From an uncultured Pelagibacteraceae bacterium (lineage in GTDB: Bacteria > Pseudomonadota > Alphaproteobacteria > Pelagibacterales > Pelagibacteraceae), in NCBI GenBank assembly GCA_902634885.1, contig CACPLR010000002.1, forward strand, positions 1-64,000: DNA of 64,000 nt. The letters are read 5' to 3'. Below the pieces are notes generated by a model. It saw nothing but the letters and a program-made list of their open reading frames with translations. It searched no databases and was not told the DNA's origin. Position numbers and translations under genes: made by a program. The first letter of the stretch is position 1; each line of letters starts with the position of its first letter. Of this stretch, positions 1 to 8,210 are shown one piece after another.

Positions 1-84
1 TTTGTTTTTTCACTGTATTTTTTTAGTATAAAAATTTATTTGATATGAAACATCAAAATTTATTAATTACATTATGTATCTATT

Positions 85-1344
85 ATGTCGATATCTTTAG
101 ATAATAATAAAGAAATAGATCTATATTATTATTCCTTAATTTTTGTAATTATTGGTGAATTATTAATATATTTTATAAGGTTTCCTGGGTTACCTGGAGC
201 TTTTTTAAAAATTTTAATTCATTCTCATATTTATTTTGCAATTTTCTTTCTAATTTTTAAGTTTCAATTCAAGAGTTTTAATAATTTTAATTCTAAAAAA
301 TTAATAATTCTATTATTCTTTTTAACTGCGGTAAGTTTATTTCAATTACTAAGACCATCTCCTGTAAACACAGAGTTGTACGTAATTAATCCTTTTTATG
401 CGAGATTTGGAAATATTTGGTATGGACCCATGTTTTTAATTCCAATTTTTCTAATTTGGACGACCTATAACAATTCTATTTATTGGTTTGAGAAAATTTC
501 ATTTGGTCTTATTAAAATTGGTATAATTATATTCGGTTTATCCTTAATTTTAAATTTTGAAGTACCTTACATTTTTTTCATATCATCTTTCTGCTTACTT
601 GCTGGATATAGTTACTCAAAACCATCAAGAAAAATTTGGATATTATTAGGTTTATTAGTATCCGTTATAATTTTTTTTATAAATGATTATAGATCTGGAA
701 TTATAAGAATTTTATTATCACTGTTATGTATTTTTGTAGTTAGTTTCGAACTTAAAATATTCAAAAAAATTTTAATAATTTTATTTTTTGTTGGTCCAGT
801 CTATATTTCATATAATACATTATTTGTTGAACCTAACATTTTTCAATTGTTATCCGAATATAATAGTAGCAATCGAAATATGTTATTTATGGATACTAGG
901 ACAATCCTTTTTAAGGAAACCTATTTTGAATTAAAGAAGGCCAAAAGTTTATTTTTAGGATTAGGATCAATGGGAAATTATTTCAGTGAATATTTTTCAA
1001 ATATTATCACAAATAATCCAAATGCTCATGCTGATTTTTATATAAGATCAAAGGTCGAAGTTGGCTTTTTACAAATGCTACTTAAAGGTGGTTTTATTTA
1101 TATTTTTTTTATTACACTAATTTATATTTATTTATTAACCAAATTAAAAAATATTAATAACAGTTATTTAGAGAAATTAAGTTTAATCTCTCTAAGTAAT
1201 TTCTTTTTCTTAAGTATAGAAAATCTTCCTGCTTTTAATTATTTAAATGCAGTGATTTGGATTATCTTGGGTATGAGTATTTGTTTTACCTTGCAAAAAA
1301 AAAATAATACAGAAATAAAAGAAATATTTAAATTTTTAAATTAG
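85..1344 (+). CDS. Wzy/O-antigen polymerase-like membrane protein
   Basis: A 419-residue, strongly hydrophobic protein with about ten predicted membrane segments and one large loop near residues 265-330, the layout of Wzy polymerases and O-antigen ligases. These inner-membrane enzymes join undecaprenyl-linked sugar repeat units on the periplasmic face. Sequence identity in the family is low, so the call rests on topology and on the neighbouring wza, wzc and wcaJ-like genes. Its stop overlaps the 3' end of the convergent fkbM remnant by 4 bp. It could equally be a ligase or another polysaccharide membrane protein. Confidence 0.6.
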   Translation: MSISLDNNKEIDLYYYSLIFVIIGELLIYFIRFPGLPGAFLKILIHSHIYFAIFFLIFKFQFKSFNNFNSKKLIILLFFLTAVSLFQLLRPSPVNTELYVINPFYARFGNIWYGPMFLIPIFLIWTTYNNSIYWFEKISFGLIKIGIIIFGLSLILNFEVPYIFFISSFCLLAGYSYSKPSRKIWILLGLLVSVIIFFINDYRSGIIRILLSLLCIFVVSFELKIFKKILIILFFVGPVYISYNTLFVEPNIFQLLSEYNSSNRNMLFMDTRTILFKETYFELKKAKSLFLGLGSMGNYFSEYFSNIITNNPNAHADFYIRSKVEVGFLQMLLKGGFIYIFFITLIYIYLLTKLKNINNSYLEKLSLISLSNFFFLSIENLPAFNYLNAVIWIILGMSICFTLQKKNNTEIKEIFKFLN

Positions 1345-2059
1345 TTTTTAAAAAAAATACAATCAATTTGTAAAATTTTGCCCGTTTTTTTATTTACAAA
1401 AGTTCTTTCTATATCCCAAAGTTCAAAACCTAAATTTTCTACTATATCAAACATTTCTTTAAATAAAATTTGTTTTTTATACATAGAATAAATGCTCATC
1501 TCTATTTGTAGTCCATTTATTTTTTCCAAAATATTTTTAGAACCATTTAATACTTTGTCTTCGTATCCTTGGGTATCAATTTTTAAAAAAAGATTTTCAT
1601 ATTTTGAGAAATCATAATCATTTAATTTATCCAATCTTTTAATACTTACTAATTCACTCGAAACAAATTTTGAATCAAGATCAGACTCAAGGTGTTCATC
1701 TTGCATCTCTAAAATTGAGCTACTTAAAGAATTCTTTGATATGTTTATGTTTTTTTTTCTTCTAGATCTCCCAGCCCATAATTGAAAACTTCCCAATTTT
1801 CATCGTTTTTTGATTTTTTTTTTAAATCTAAAAAGATTGATTTTAATGGCTCAAAACTAACTATTTGATTTTTATAACCAATATTTCTTACTTTTTCTGC
1901 ATATTGTCTGGAATTTGCCCCTACATCAATTAAACAATCTATTTTTTTAATTTCAAAAAATCTAGATAACCTAAAGTCTGAACTATTTTTAATATTATAT
2001 TTTTTTATCTCAAATCCTACAGATCTTAAAATGTTTAATATTAATTTTTTTATTTTCAT
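1341..2059 (-). pseudogene. FkbM-family methyltransferase, frameshifted
   Basis: Two overlapping reading frames together make one FkbM-type SAM-dependent methyltransferase of about 235 residues. The upstream part (1745-2059) has the SAM-binding start CLIDVGANSRQYA and ends at GLGDLEEKKT. The downstream part (from about 1757 to 1341) continues with NINISKNSLSSS and holds the conserved FLKIDTQGYEDKVLNG segment. The break is at a run of nine A (minus strand, 1750-1758); ten or seven A would restore one frame. FkbM proteins usually O-methylate sugars. It is the last gene after wzc and wcaJ, 9 bp behind wcaJ. The break may be a real mutation, slippage-controlled switching, or a sequencing error. 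Confidence 0.75.
1750..1758 (-). repeat. Nine-A homopolymer at fkbM frameshift
   Basis: Nine consecutive T on the plus strand (A on the coding strand) sit exactly where the two fkbM frames meet. Tracts of this length are prone to polymerase slippage in replication and transcription. The reading frame is off by one: one extra A gives EEKKNINIS and a full-length enzyme. Confidence 0.8.
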
Positions 2060-2068
2060 TAAGATAAA

Positions 2069-3484
2069 TTAATCACCTTTGTATTTAAATAGTGCGTAAA
2101 CTGTTTTAAAAATAATATAAATATCAAGTAAGATATTCCAATTGTTTAAATACCATAAATCAAATTCCATTCGCCTTTTCATTATTTCTGCTTTCGGTGT
2201 AGCACCTCTCAAACCATTAACTTGAGCCCAACCTGTTAACCCAGGATTACATTTATGTCTTTTTAAAAAATTAGTAAATAAACTCGAATAGTGAATATCA
2301 TGTTCGACCATGTGAGGTCTTGGTCCTACTATAGACATGTCTCCATACAAAACATTAAAAAATTGAGGCATTTCATCTATACTATACCTTCTTATGAACT
2401 TCCCAACTTTAAGAAGTCTTTTGTCATCCTTTGTAACTTGTTTAGTTTTGTCAAAACTCTCTTTCTTTAATGAACGTAGTTTATAAATTTTAAATCTTCT
2501 ACCATCCCAGCCGGTCCTGTTTTGTGTAAATAATAAAGGAAATCCGTCTTCAAAATAAATAAATATACATGATAAAATTAACAATGGAGATGCTAATATT
2601 ATAAAAATAATTGACAATATTTTATCCATTAAAATTTTCAAAAATAAATTTACGCCAAAAAATCTTGACCATTCATAAAAATCATACTCATATTTGTTGC
2701 CCAATAAATTTTCTCCTTTTAAATTAATGCTCTTGTTTAAATAAATATTTAACGTATCAACAGAAAATTTAATTATATTTTCAAAAATTTTTAGTTTCTT
2801 TTTTTCATCTCCATTCAAAATCCAAATTTGTCCTAAAGAGTGATATTCTAAAATTGATCTTATATCTTCATCAGGTTTAAAAATTGGAAATTTAATTTCA
2901 CTTCTCACAAATTTTAACTTTTCCGAACTTAAATCTAAAATGATACAACACTTAAAAACAAATATTTTATTAAATTTATCATTTAATATTTGCTTAATTT
3001 CAGAATAGTTTCCAACTAGTAAAACATTTTTTTGAATAATATTTTTTTCAATTAATCTGTTATATAAAAAATTAAAATATGAGTGAATAATAAATAATAC
3101 CATAGTTATAATTATAAATAATTTTAAATAATCAACATTTAGTAAAAAATTTATCTCAAATATAAAAAAAATTGAGAAAGATATTAAATTTGCAATTAAA
3201 AAACTTAAAAAATCGTCTTTTAAAAAAGATAAAAAATTTATTTTGTAATATCTTATATTTTTTATTGAATATGAGATAACTAAATAAGAGACTGTAATGC
3301 AGATTGAATAATAATAAAAATTTGAATTTTTAAATATATTTATAGATAATAAATCATATACAGTATGAGTTTTTAAAATTGTAAAAGTATAAATGGCTAA
3401 GAATATAACAATTGCTTTTATTAAACTGATAAAATGTATAAATCCACTATCATCGTTCTGAAATACCTTCTCCAGTCGAAACAT
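2069..3484 (-). CDS. Polyprenyl-phosphate sugar phosphotransferase, WcaJ/WbaP type
   Basis: A 471-residue initiating glycosyl-phosphate transferase that moves a hexose-1-phosphate to undecaprenyl phosphate at the inner membrane, the first step of exopolysaccharide assembly. The N-terminal third holds about four membrane segments and a degenerate CoA-binding-like domain. The C-terminal bacterial sugar transferase domain (from about residue 275) shows the membrane-entering helix, the KIYKLRSL segment, DEMPQFFNVLYGDMSIVGPRP and NPGLTGWAQVNG, all typical. It starts 2 bp after the wzc stop and ends 9 bp before fkbM, so the three genes form one operon. The sugar cannot be read from sequence. Confidence 0.9.
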   Translation of the reverse strand: MFRLEKVFQNDDSGFIHFISLIKAIVIFLAIYTFTILKTHTVYDLLSINIFKNSNFYYYSICITVSYLVISYSIKNIRYYKINFLSFLKDDFLSFLIANLISFSIFFIFEINFLLNVDYLKLFIIITMVLFIIHSYFNFLYNRLIEKNIIQKNVLLVGNYSEIKQILNDKFNKIFVFKCCIILDLSSEKLKFVRSEIKFPIFKPDEDIRSILEYHSLGQIWILNGDEKKKLKIFENIIKFSVDTLNIYLNKSINLKGENLLGNKYEYDFYEWSRFFGVNLFLKILMDKILSIIFIILASPLLILSCIFIYFEDGFPLLFTQNRTGWDGRRFKIYKLRSLKKESFDKTKQVTKDDKRLLKVGKFIRRYSIDEMPQFFNVLYGDMSIVGPRPHMVEHDIHYSSLFTNFLKRHKCNPGLTGWAQVNGLRGATPKAEIMKRRMEFDLWYLNNWNILLDIYIIFKTVYALFKYKGD

Positions 3485-3486
3485 TT

Positions 3487-5616
3487 TTAATTTTTATGAT
3501 AATAGTAATTTGGCGAATAGCTATAATAGTAACTATAATAGCTATCCTTTGATGTATCCAAATCATTTATTACTATACCATTTATTTTAGCTCCAACGTT
3601 TTGAATTTTTTTAATAGATGACATAAATGATACTGTTCTTGTTTCCTCTGATCGGACTACAAATAAATTATAATCAGCAGCTTGAGTTAAAATAAGTGTA
3701 TCTGAGACTGGTTGAACTGGGGGAGAGTCTACAATTACATAATCATAATCAAGCTTTAAAACATCTAAAAATTTTTTAATTTGCTCCTTATTCACAATGT
3801 CAGACATATCAAATCTTTTTTCGCCAGAAGTAATTATGTCTAATTCTGTACCAGGAACTTTAAAAATAGCTTTATTTATGTCAATTGTACCAGAAATAAT
3901 TTCACCAAGTCCAAGTATTTCTTTATCAAATTGATAAAATCCATTTAAGACCGATGGTCTTCTTATATCTGCTTCTATAAAAAGTACCTTGTTAGATTTT
4001 TCTAATGATAATGATAAATTAAATGCATAAGTTGTTTTGCCCTCAGAAGGATTGCTAGAAGTAACCATATAACTTTTATTTTTTTCAAATTTAGACTCAA
4101 TTATTGCCCTTGATGATCTTATTGCCTCTGAAAAACTTGATGCACCGTCTTCAACAAACATTTGTAATATGTGAAAACCTCTTTTTAATTTTTCTACTCT
4201 AGGCAAAATACCAATTTGTGGAATATTTAGAGACTCAATTGTTTCTGGGCTTTTGATTACAGACGAGTTCATCTCTCTATAATAGAGCAAACTATAAAGA
4301 CCGAAAAAAGAAACTATAAAAGCAAAAATAAAATTTCTAGATGGTCTAGGAGAAAAAGGCGATGTTGGAAGATTGGGGTTTTCAATTACTTTAAGTTTTG
4401 AAACTTGAAGATTTTGAGCTTCATTTGTCTCTTTAACTCTTTGTAAGAATGATTCATATAATTTCCTACTACTTTCGACCTCTCTTGAAAACTTTAACAT
4501 GCCAGCTTCTTTCTCTTCGATTATTCTCAGTTCATCTGTAGAATTTTGAAGCTCTTCCTCTGATAATTTAATAAAATTATCAAGGTTACTTAATTCAAAA
4601 GCTTTTTGTTGAATATTTTCATCTAAAATTTTTTTTAATTGTAATGTTAAACTATCATTTAATTCATTTGCTTGAATTATTTTTGGGTGTTTATCTGTAT
4701 ATATTAATGATAAAGATTGAATATTGCTTTCATTAGCTGTTAAACTTGCCTTAATATTAGAAATTTCCTCTCTCGATCTTAAATCTTTAATTGCAAGTAA
4801 TGCATCTACATCTCCATCAGCTACTTTTATGGATAATAGATCATTTTGTTGTTCTTGGTAATTTTTTTTTGCCTCTAATATTCTTTCAGATATAGATTGA
4901 ATTTCTTTAATTTTTAGTTCTTTTACATTACCAGTATCTACTAGGTTTTGATTTTTTTTATATTCAGAAAGTTTTTTTTGTGCCACATCCATTTGTGCAA
5001 CAAGATCATTTAATCTCTCTGAAATTTTTTGATTTGCGTAATTAGTAATTTTTATTTTACTGTCAATTTCATATCTTTGATATGAGTCTATAATCGAAAC
5101 TAGTGCCAACTGAGAAATTTTTGGATTACTAGATATAAAAGATAATTGAAGAACATCACTTCTCGGAATATTTATTACAGAGAAATTTTTCGTTAATATT
5201 GATTTTAAATGATTTTCATCAAAATTTTTAGGTTTTGAAAATATTCTTTGGAAAAAATTTATCTCTGTTTCCGCAAATAAATTTTTAAATTTTGTTGAAC
5301 TTTTTTTATCATTTACAATATATTCCTGAACCTCATCACTTTTTAAAATAGCCATTTGATTATTTATTCTATTGCTTTGGGCCTCTATTGAATAAACCTC
5401 CTCAATATTTACAATCTTGTTATCATCTGGTTCTATTACAATTGTAGCATTACTGATGTATTTTTTTTCTAGATTTAGAGAAACTATTAAAATCAGAAGA
5501 GAAATTAATATAGATAATATAATAAGATTTTTTAAATTCTTTTTTGCAACCAAGAAAAAAAACTTGACGTTTCCAACATCAAAAATACCCAGAAGAGCAT
5601 TAAATTTATTAGTCAT
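3487..5616 (-). CDS. wzc: Polysaccharide co-polymerase and tyrosine autokinase (Wzc-like)
   Basis: A 709-residue inner-membrane protein controlling chain length and export of capsule or exopolysaccharide. It has an N-terminal Wzz domain with a membrane segment near residues 30-50, a long periplasmic coiled-coil section (about 200-400), a proline-rich second membrane segment near 430, and a cytoplasmic BY-kinase domain. Walker A is SSNPSEGKTT near residue 525, followed by FIEADIRRPS (Walker A') and VIVDSPP (Walker B). The C-terminus is a tyrosine cluster, YYSYYYSYSPNYYYHKN, the usual autophosphorylation tail. It is divergent from wza and heads the wzc-wcaJ-fkbM operon. The fused kinase resembles the gammaproteobacterial Wzc plan rather than split pairs. 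Confidence 0.93.
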   Translation of the reverse strand: MTNKFNALLGIFDVGNVKFFFLVAKKNLKNLIILSILISLLILIVSLNLEKKYISNATIVIEPDDNKIVNIEEVYSIEAQSNRINNQMAILKSDEVQEYIVNDKKSSTKFKNLFAETEINFFQRIFSKPKNFDENHLKSILTKNFSVINIPRSDVLQLSFISSNPKISQLALVSIIDSYQRYEIDSKIKITNYANQKISERLNDLVAQMDVAQKKLSEYKKNQNLVDTGNVKELKIKEIQSISERILEAKKNYQEQQNDLLSIKVADGDVDALLAIKDLRSREEISNIKASLTANESNIQSLSLIYTDKHPKIIQANELNDSLTLQLKKILDENIQQKAFELSNLDNFIKLSEEELQNSTDELRIIEEKEAGMLKFSREVESSRKLYESFLQRVKETNEAQNLQVSKLKVIENPNLPTSPFSPRPSRNFIFAFIVSFFGLYSLLYYREMNSSVIKSPETIESLNIPQIGILPRVEKLKRGFHILQMFVEDGASSFSEAIRSSRAIIESKFEKNKSYMVTSSNPSEGKTTYAFNLSLSLEKSNKVLFIEADIRRPSVLNGFYQFDKEILGLGEIISGTIDINKAIFKVPGTELDIITSGEKRFDMSDIVNKEQIKKFLDVLKLDYDYVIVDSPPVQPVSDTLILTQAADYNLFVVRSEETRTVSFMSSIKKIQNVGAKINGIVINDLDTSKDSYYSYYYSYSPNYYYHKN

Positions 5617-5734
5617 TTCTATTTAAAACTTATTTTTGTTTATTTAATAAATCAATAAATTGAAAAATACTAAAAAAATAAATAAAATCTAGCATTTTGT
5701 GATGTTGATTTGTTTTGAAGCTTTTGCAGTTTGT

Positions 5735-5740
5735 TATAAT
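5735..5740 (+). promoter_or_regulatory. TATAAT -10 element for wza
   Basis: A consensus TATAAT lies 10 bp before the ATG at 5751, which would give a 5' leader of only a few bases. The best -35 candidate, TTGAAG at 5715-5720, is spaced 14 bp, shorter than ideal. The position argues that translation starts at 5751 and not at the upstream TTG at 5715, which overlaps the promoter. Confidence 0.5.
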
Positions 5741-5750
5741 AAGTAGTGTA

Positions 5751-6884
5751 ATGTTTTTTTTAAGAAAATACCTAATTTTTAGCTTAATTATTTTTTTAAC
5801 TGGATGTGTTTCGTTACCTGGTATTAATGAGGAAATTAATAAAAAGAAACCAAATAGTAAAGTATCCAAAAGCAATTACTCTATAAGTGATGTTGGAATA
5901 AATCTGATAAAAATTAATTCACTATCAGAAATGGAAATAGATATTTTTAATAAACAAGGCCTTGAAGAGATAGATAATAAAATAAGCAAATTCGAAAATA
6001 TTTATAATTACAAATACCAGTATATTCTAGGACCAGCAGACTCGATTTCAATTAATTTGACAGATACTGATGATTTAGATAACACATATTTGATTGATCA
6101 AGACGGTATGATTGATTTACCTTTTATAGGTAAAGTGAAATTAAACGGATTAACTTTAAATGAAGCACAAAATATTCTCATTAATGTAATAAGAGATTTT
6201 TATAAAAACCCTGACTTACAAATTAAGATTGAGGAATTCAATAGTAGCAAGGTGCATATTGTAGGAGCTGTTAAAAACCAAAAAACAATTAACTTAAATC
6301 AAAAACCGATCAGATTAATAGAAGCAGCAATAGAAGCAAATTTTAATCCCAGTTCTTCTGAAAAACTTTATGGTACAAAAGGTTTTTTACGTAGAGGTAA
6401 TCAAGTTTACAAAATTAATTTAGAAAACGCTTTCAAAAGTAAGGACGATAAGGAGAATTTCTATTTAAAAAAAGATGATGTTATATTTATAGACAGGAAT
6501 TCTGAAGCAATTCACGTATTTGGGGAAGTTAATAAACCTGGTATTTACTTTCCAAACTTAGATTATTCTTTAACAGAGTTAATTTCAACTAGTGGTTTAA
6601 ATCAACTGACTGCTAATGCAAAAAGAATTTACGTTATAAGAGAACAATTCAGCTCATTCCTCGAAGTTGATGTTTTTGAATTTGATATAAGGAACCCAAT
6701 AAATTTTATAGCAGGTAGAAAATTTATGTTACATGCGAAAGATATTGTATTTATCCCTCCTACAGAGATTGTTAAATGGAATAGAACAATAAGTTTGTTG
6801 TTGCCTCAGACAGATTTATTTAATTCATATAATCCAATCATTCAGGATGGCTTAAAAGGAGATAATCTTAATGTGACCGAATAG
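5751..6884 (+). CDS. wza: Outer-membrane polysaccharide export lipoprotein (Wza-like)
   Basis: A 377-residue export channel protein through which the polysaccharide crosses the outer membrane. A lipoprotein signal peptide ends in IIFLTGC, placing the lipidated cysteine near residue 19. The poly_export domain follows with YILGPADSISINL, and two SLBB-type domains with HIVGAVKNQ and HVFGEVNKPGIY. The ATG at 5751 is chosen because the TTG at 5715 would put residues before the signal peptide and overlaps a TATAAT box. It is divergent from wzc, its usual partner. The C-terminus is slightly shorter than E. coli Wza but ends with the membrane-helix-like region. Confidence 0.93.
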   Translation: MFFLRKYLIFSLIIFLTGCVSLPGINEEINKKKPNSKVSKSNYSISDVGINLIKINSLSEMEIDIFNKQGLEEIDNKISKFENIYNYKYQYILGPADSISINLTDTDDLDNTYLIDQDGMIDLPFIGKVKLNGLTLNEAQNILINVIRDFYKNPDLQIKIEEFNSSKVHIVGAVKNQKTINLNQKPIRLIEAAIEANFNPSSSEKLYGTKGFLRRGNQVYKINLENAFKSKDDKENFYLKKDDVIFIDRNSEAIHVFGEVNKPGIYFPNLDYSLTELISTSGLNQLTANAKRIYVIREQFSSFLEVDVFEFDIRNPINFIAGRKFMLHAKDIVFIPPTEIVKWNRTISLLLPQTDLFNSYNPIIQDGLKGDNLNVTE

Positions 6885-8208
6885 ACAATCTATTAGATAT
6901 AATTAAAAAAATTATAAACATGATTTGGATAATTGGTACATGTAATGAAAAGTCAAACATTAAAATAGTAATTAAGTAAAAAAATAAAATACAATTGATA
7001 AAGCTGTAACTTATTTTGTTTGTTAAAAATTTAAAAATACTGCACAAAAAAAATAAAAAACCTATTAATCCAAATTCACCTAAAAATTCAACTAAATCTG
7101 AATGGGCATGGTTTGCATATTTATTATGAAGATTTGCATAATTTAATTGAAACATTGTTTCATATGAGCCAGATCCATAACCAAATATGAAATAGTTGGA
7201 TAATTGATTTATGCTAAATTTAATTATTTCAAATCTTTTAAAATTACCATCATTATTATTCAGAGATAATATTTCCTCATTCAAAAAATAAAACCTATCA
7301 ATAAGCTCTGATGCTCCAAAATATAAACCCAGAACCATAAGATCAAAAATTATTATCAAGATTATTGATAAAATGAAGAAAGGTTTTTTTTGTTTTGTAA
7401 AAAAAAATTCGTTTAATAAGTATGACAATATTGTTATTATTAATAAAAAATTCCCAATTCTTGAAAAGCTTGTAATTATTCCGATTGTGATAAATACCAA
7501 AAATAATCTAATATAAATTTTTAAGAAAAAATTATCTTTTTTTTGATAAATTACATTTACTTGAGAATCTTTTAAGAGTTCTAAACAAGAGATTAATGAA
7601 AATAATAAAAAAACAGCAAAAACTGTCCTATTTATAAAAAAACCAGTCGATGAATTTTTATAGAAAGAGTTTTTAAATATCAATATATCTGGGTTGCCAT
7701 TTAAATAAAGTGTAACAGCAAATAAAGAAGATATAAAACCTATAAAAGCAATAAATAGAAATAATCTTCTTTTATGACTCACTGAGTAAAAAATCATTTT
7801 TAATATAAATACCAATATTAAAATAGTTAAGAAATGCAAAATTTGAAAAAAAGAGTCAGATGGTGACAAGCTTAAAGCTGATGTCTTAATATCAGAACTT
7901 AAGTTATTTATATAATGAAATTTATTTACTGAAAGAAACTTAAGAATATTTAATGGTAAAGGTATTATTTGAAATAACAGGTAAAATATAAATAGAGAAT
8001 AAAAGCCTAATGAAATTAAATTTTTTCTTACAAAATATTTTAAATGTAAAAAATAATTTTTATCCCTAAGGCAAACAAGAAAAAATAAACTTGCTAAAAT
8101 AAAATTGAATTGAATAAGTAAGTTTGAATTTCCACCATTAAAAATTATAAAGATAGATAAAATTAAAAAAAAAAAAAATTGATATTTTTTATTTTTTGAA
8201 AAATTCAT
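6868..8208 (-). CDS. O-antigen ligase/polymerase family membrane protein
   Basis: A 446-residue protein with roughly eleven membrane segments. It contains the Wzy_C/WaaL signature: a periplasmic loop with FGYGSGSYETMF and NKYANHAHSDLVEFLGEFGL, where the conserved histidine in the HAHSD segment is the ligase landmark. It probably attaches or polymerises sugar chains on the periplasmic face. It starts 2 bp after the stop of the FecR-domain giant gene, suggesting co-transcription, and its 3' end overlaps wza by 17 bp in convergent orientation. With the protein at 85-1344, one is likely the polymerase and this one the ligase-like member. Confidence 0.8.
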   Translation of the reverse strand: MNFSKNKKYQFFFFLILSIFIIFNGGNSNLLIQFNFILASLFFLVCLRDKNYFLHLKYFVRKNLISLGFYSLFIFYLLFQIIPLPLNILKFLSVNKFHYINNLSSDIKTSALSLSPSDSFFQILHFLTILILVFILKMIFYSVSHKRRLFLFIAFIGFISSLFAVTLYLNGNPDILIFKNSFYKNSSTGFFINRTVFAVFLLFSLISCLELLKDSQVNVIYQKKDNFFLKIYIRLFLVFITIGIITSFSRIGNFLLIITILSYLLNEFFFTKQKKPFFILSIILIIIFDLMVLGLYFGASELIDRFYFLNEEILSLNNNDGNFKRFEIIKFSINQLSNYFIFGYGSGSYETMFQLNYANLHNKYANHAHSDLVEFLGEFGLIGFLFFLCSIFKFLTNKISYSFINCILFFYLITILMFDFSLHVPIIQIMFIIFLIISNRLSIRSH

Positions 8209-8210
8209 AA

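Noticed and set aside
1-84. Partial gene at the left edge
   Set aside because: The first 84 bp contain stops in all plus frames and no convincing minus-strand coding signal.
5715-5750. TTG start giving a longer Wza
   Set aside because: It would add residues before the lipoprotein signal peptide and overlaps the TATAAT element.
5630-5875. 81-residue minus-strand frame upstream of wzc
   Set aside because: It overlaps the 5' end of wza and its promoter and has no recognisable domain; it looks like a shadow frame.
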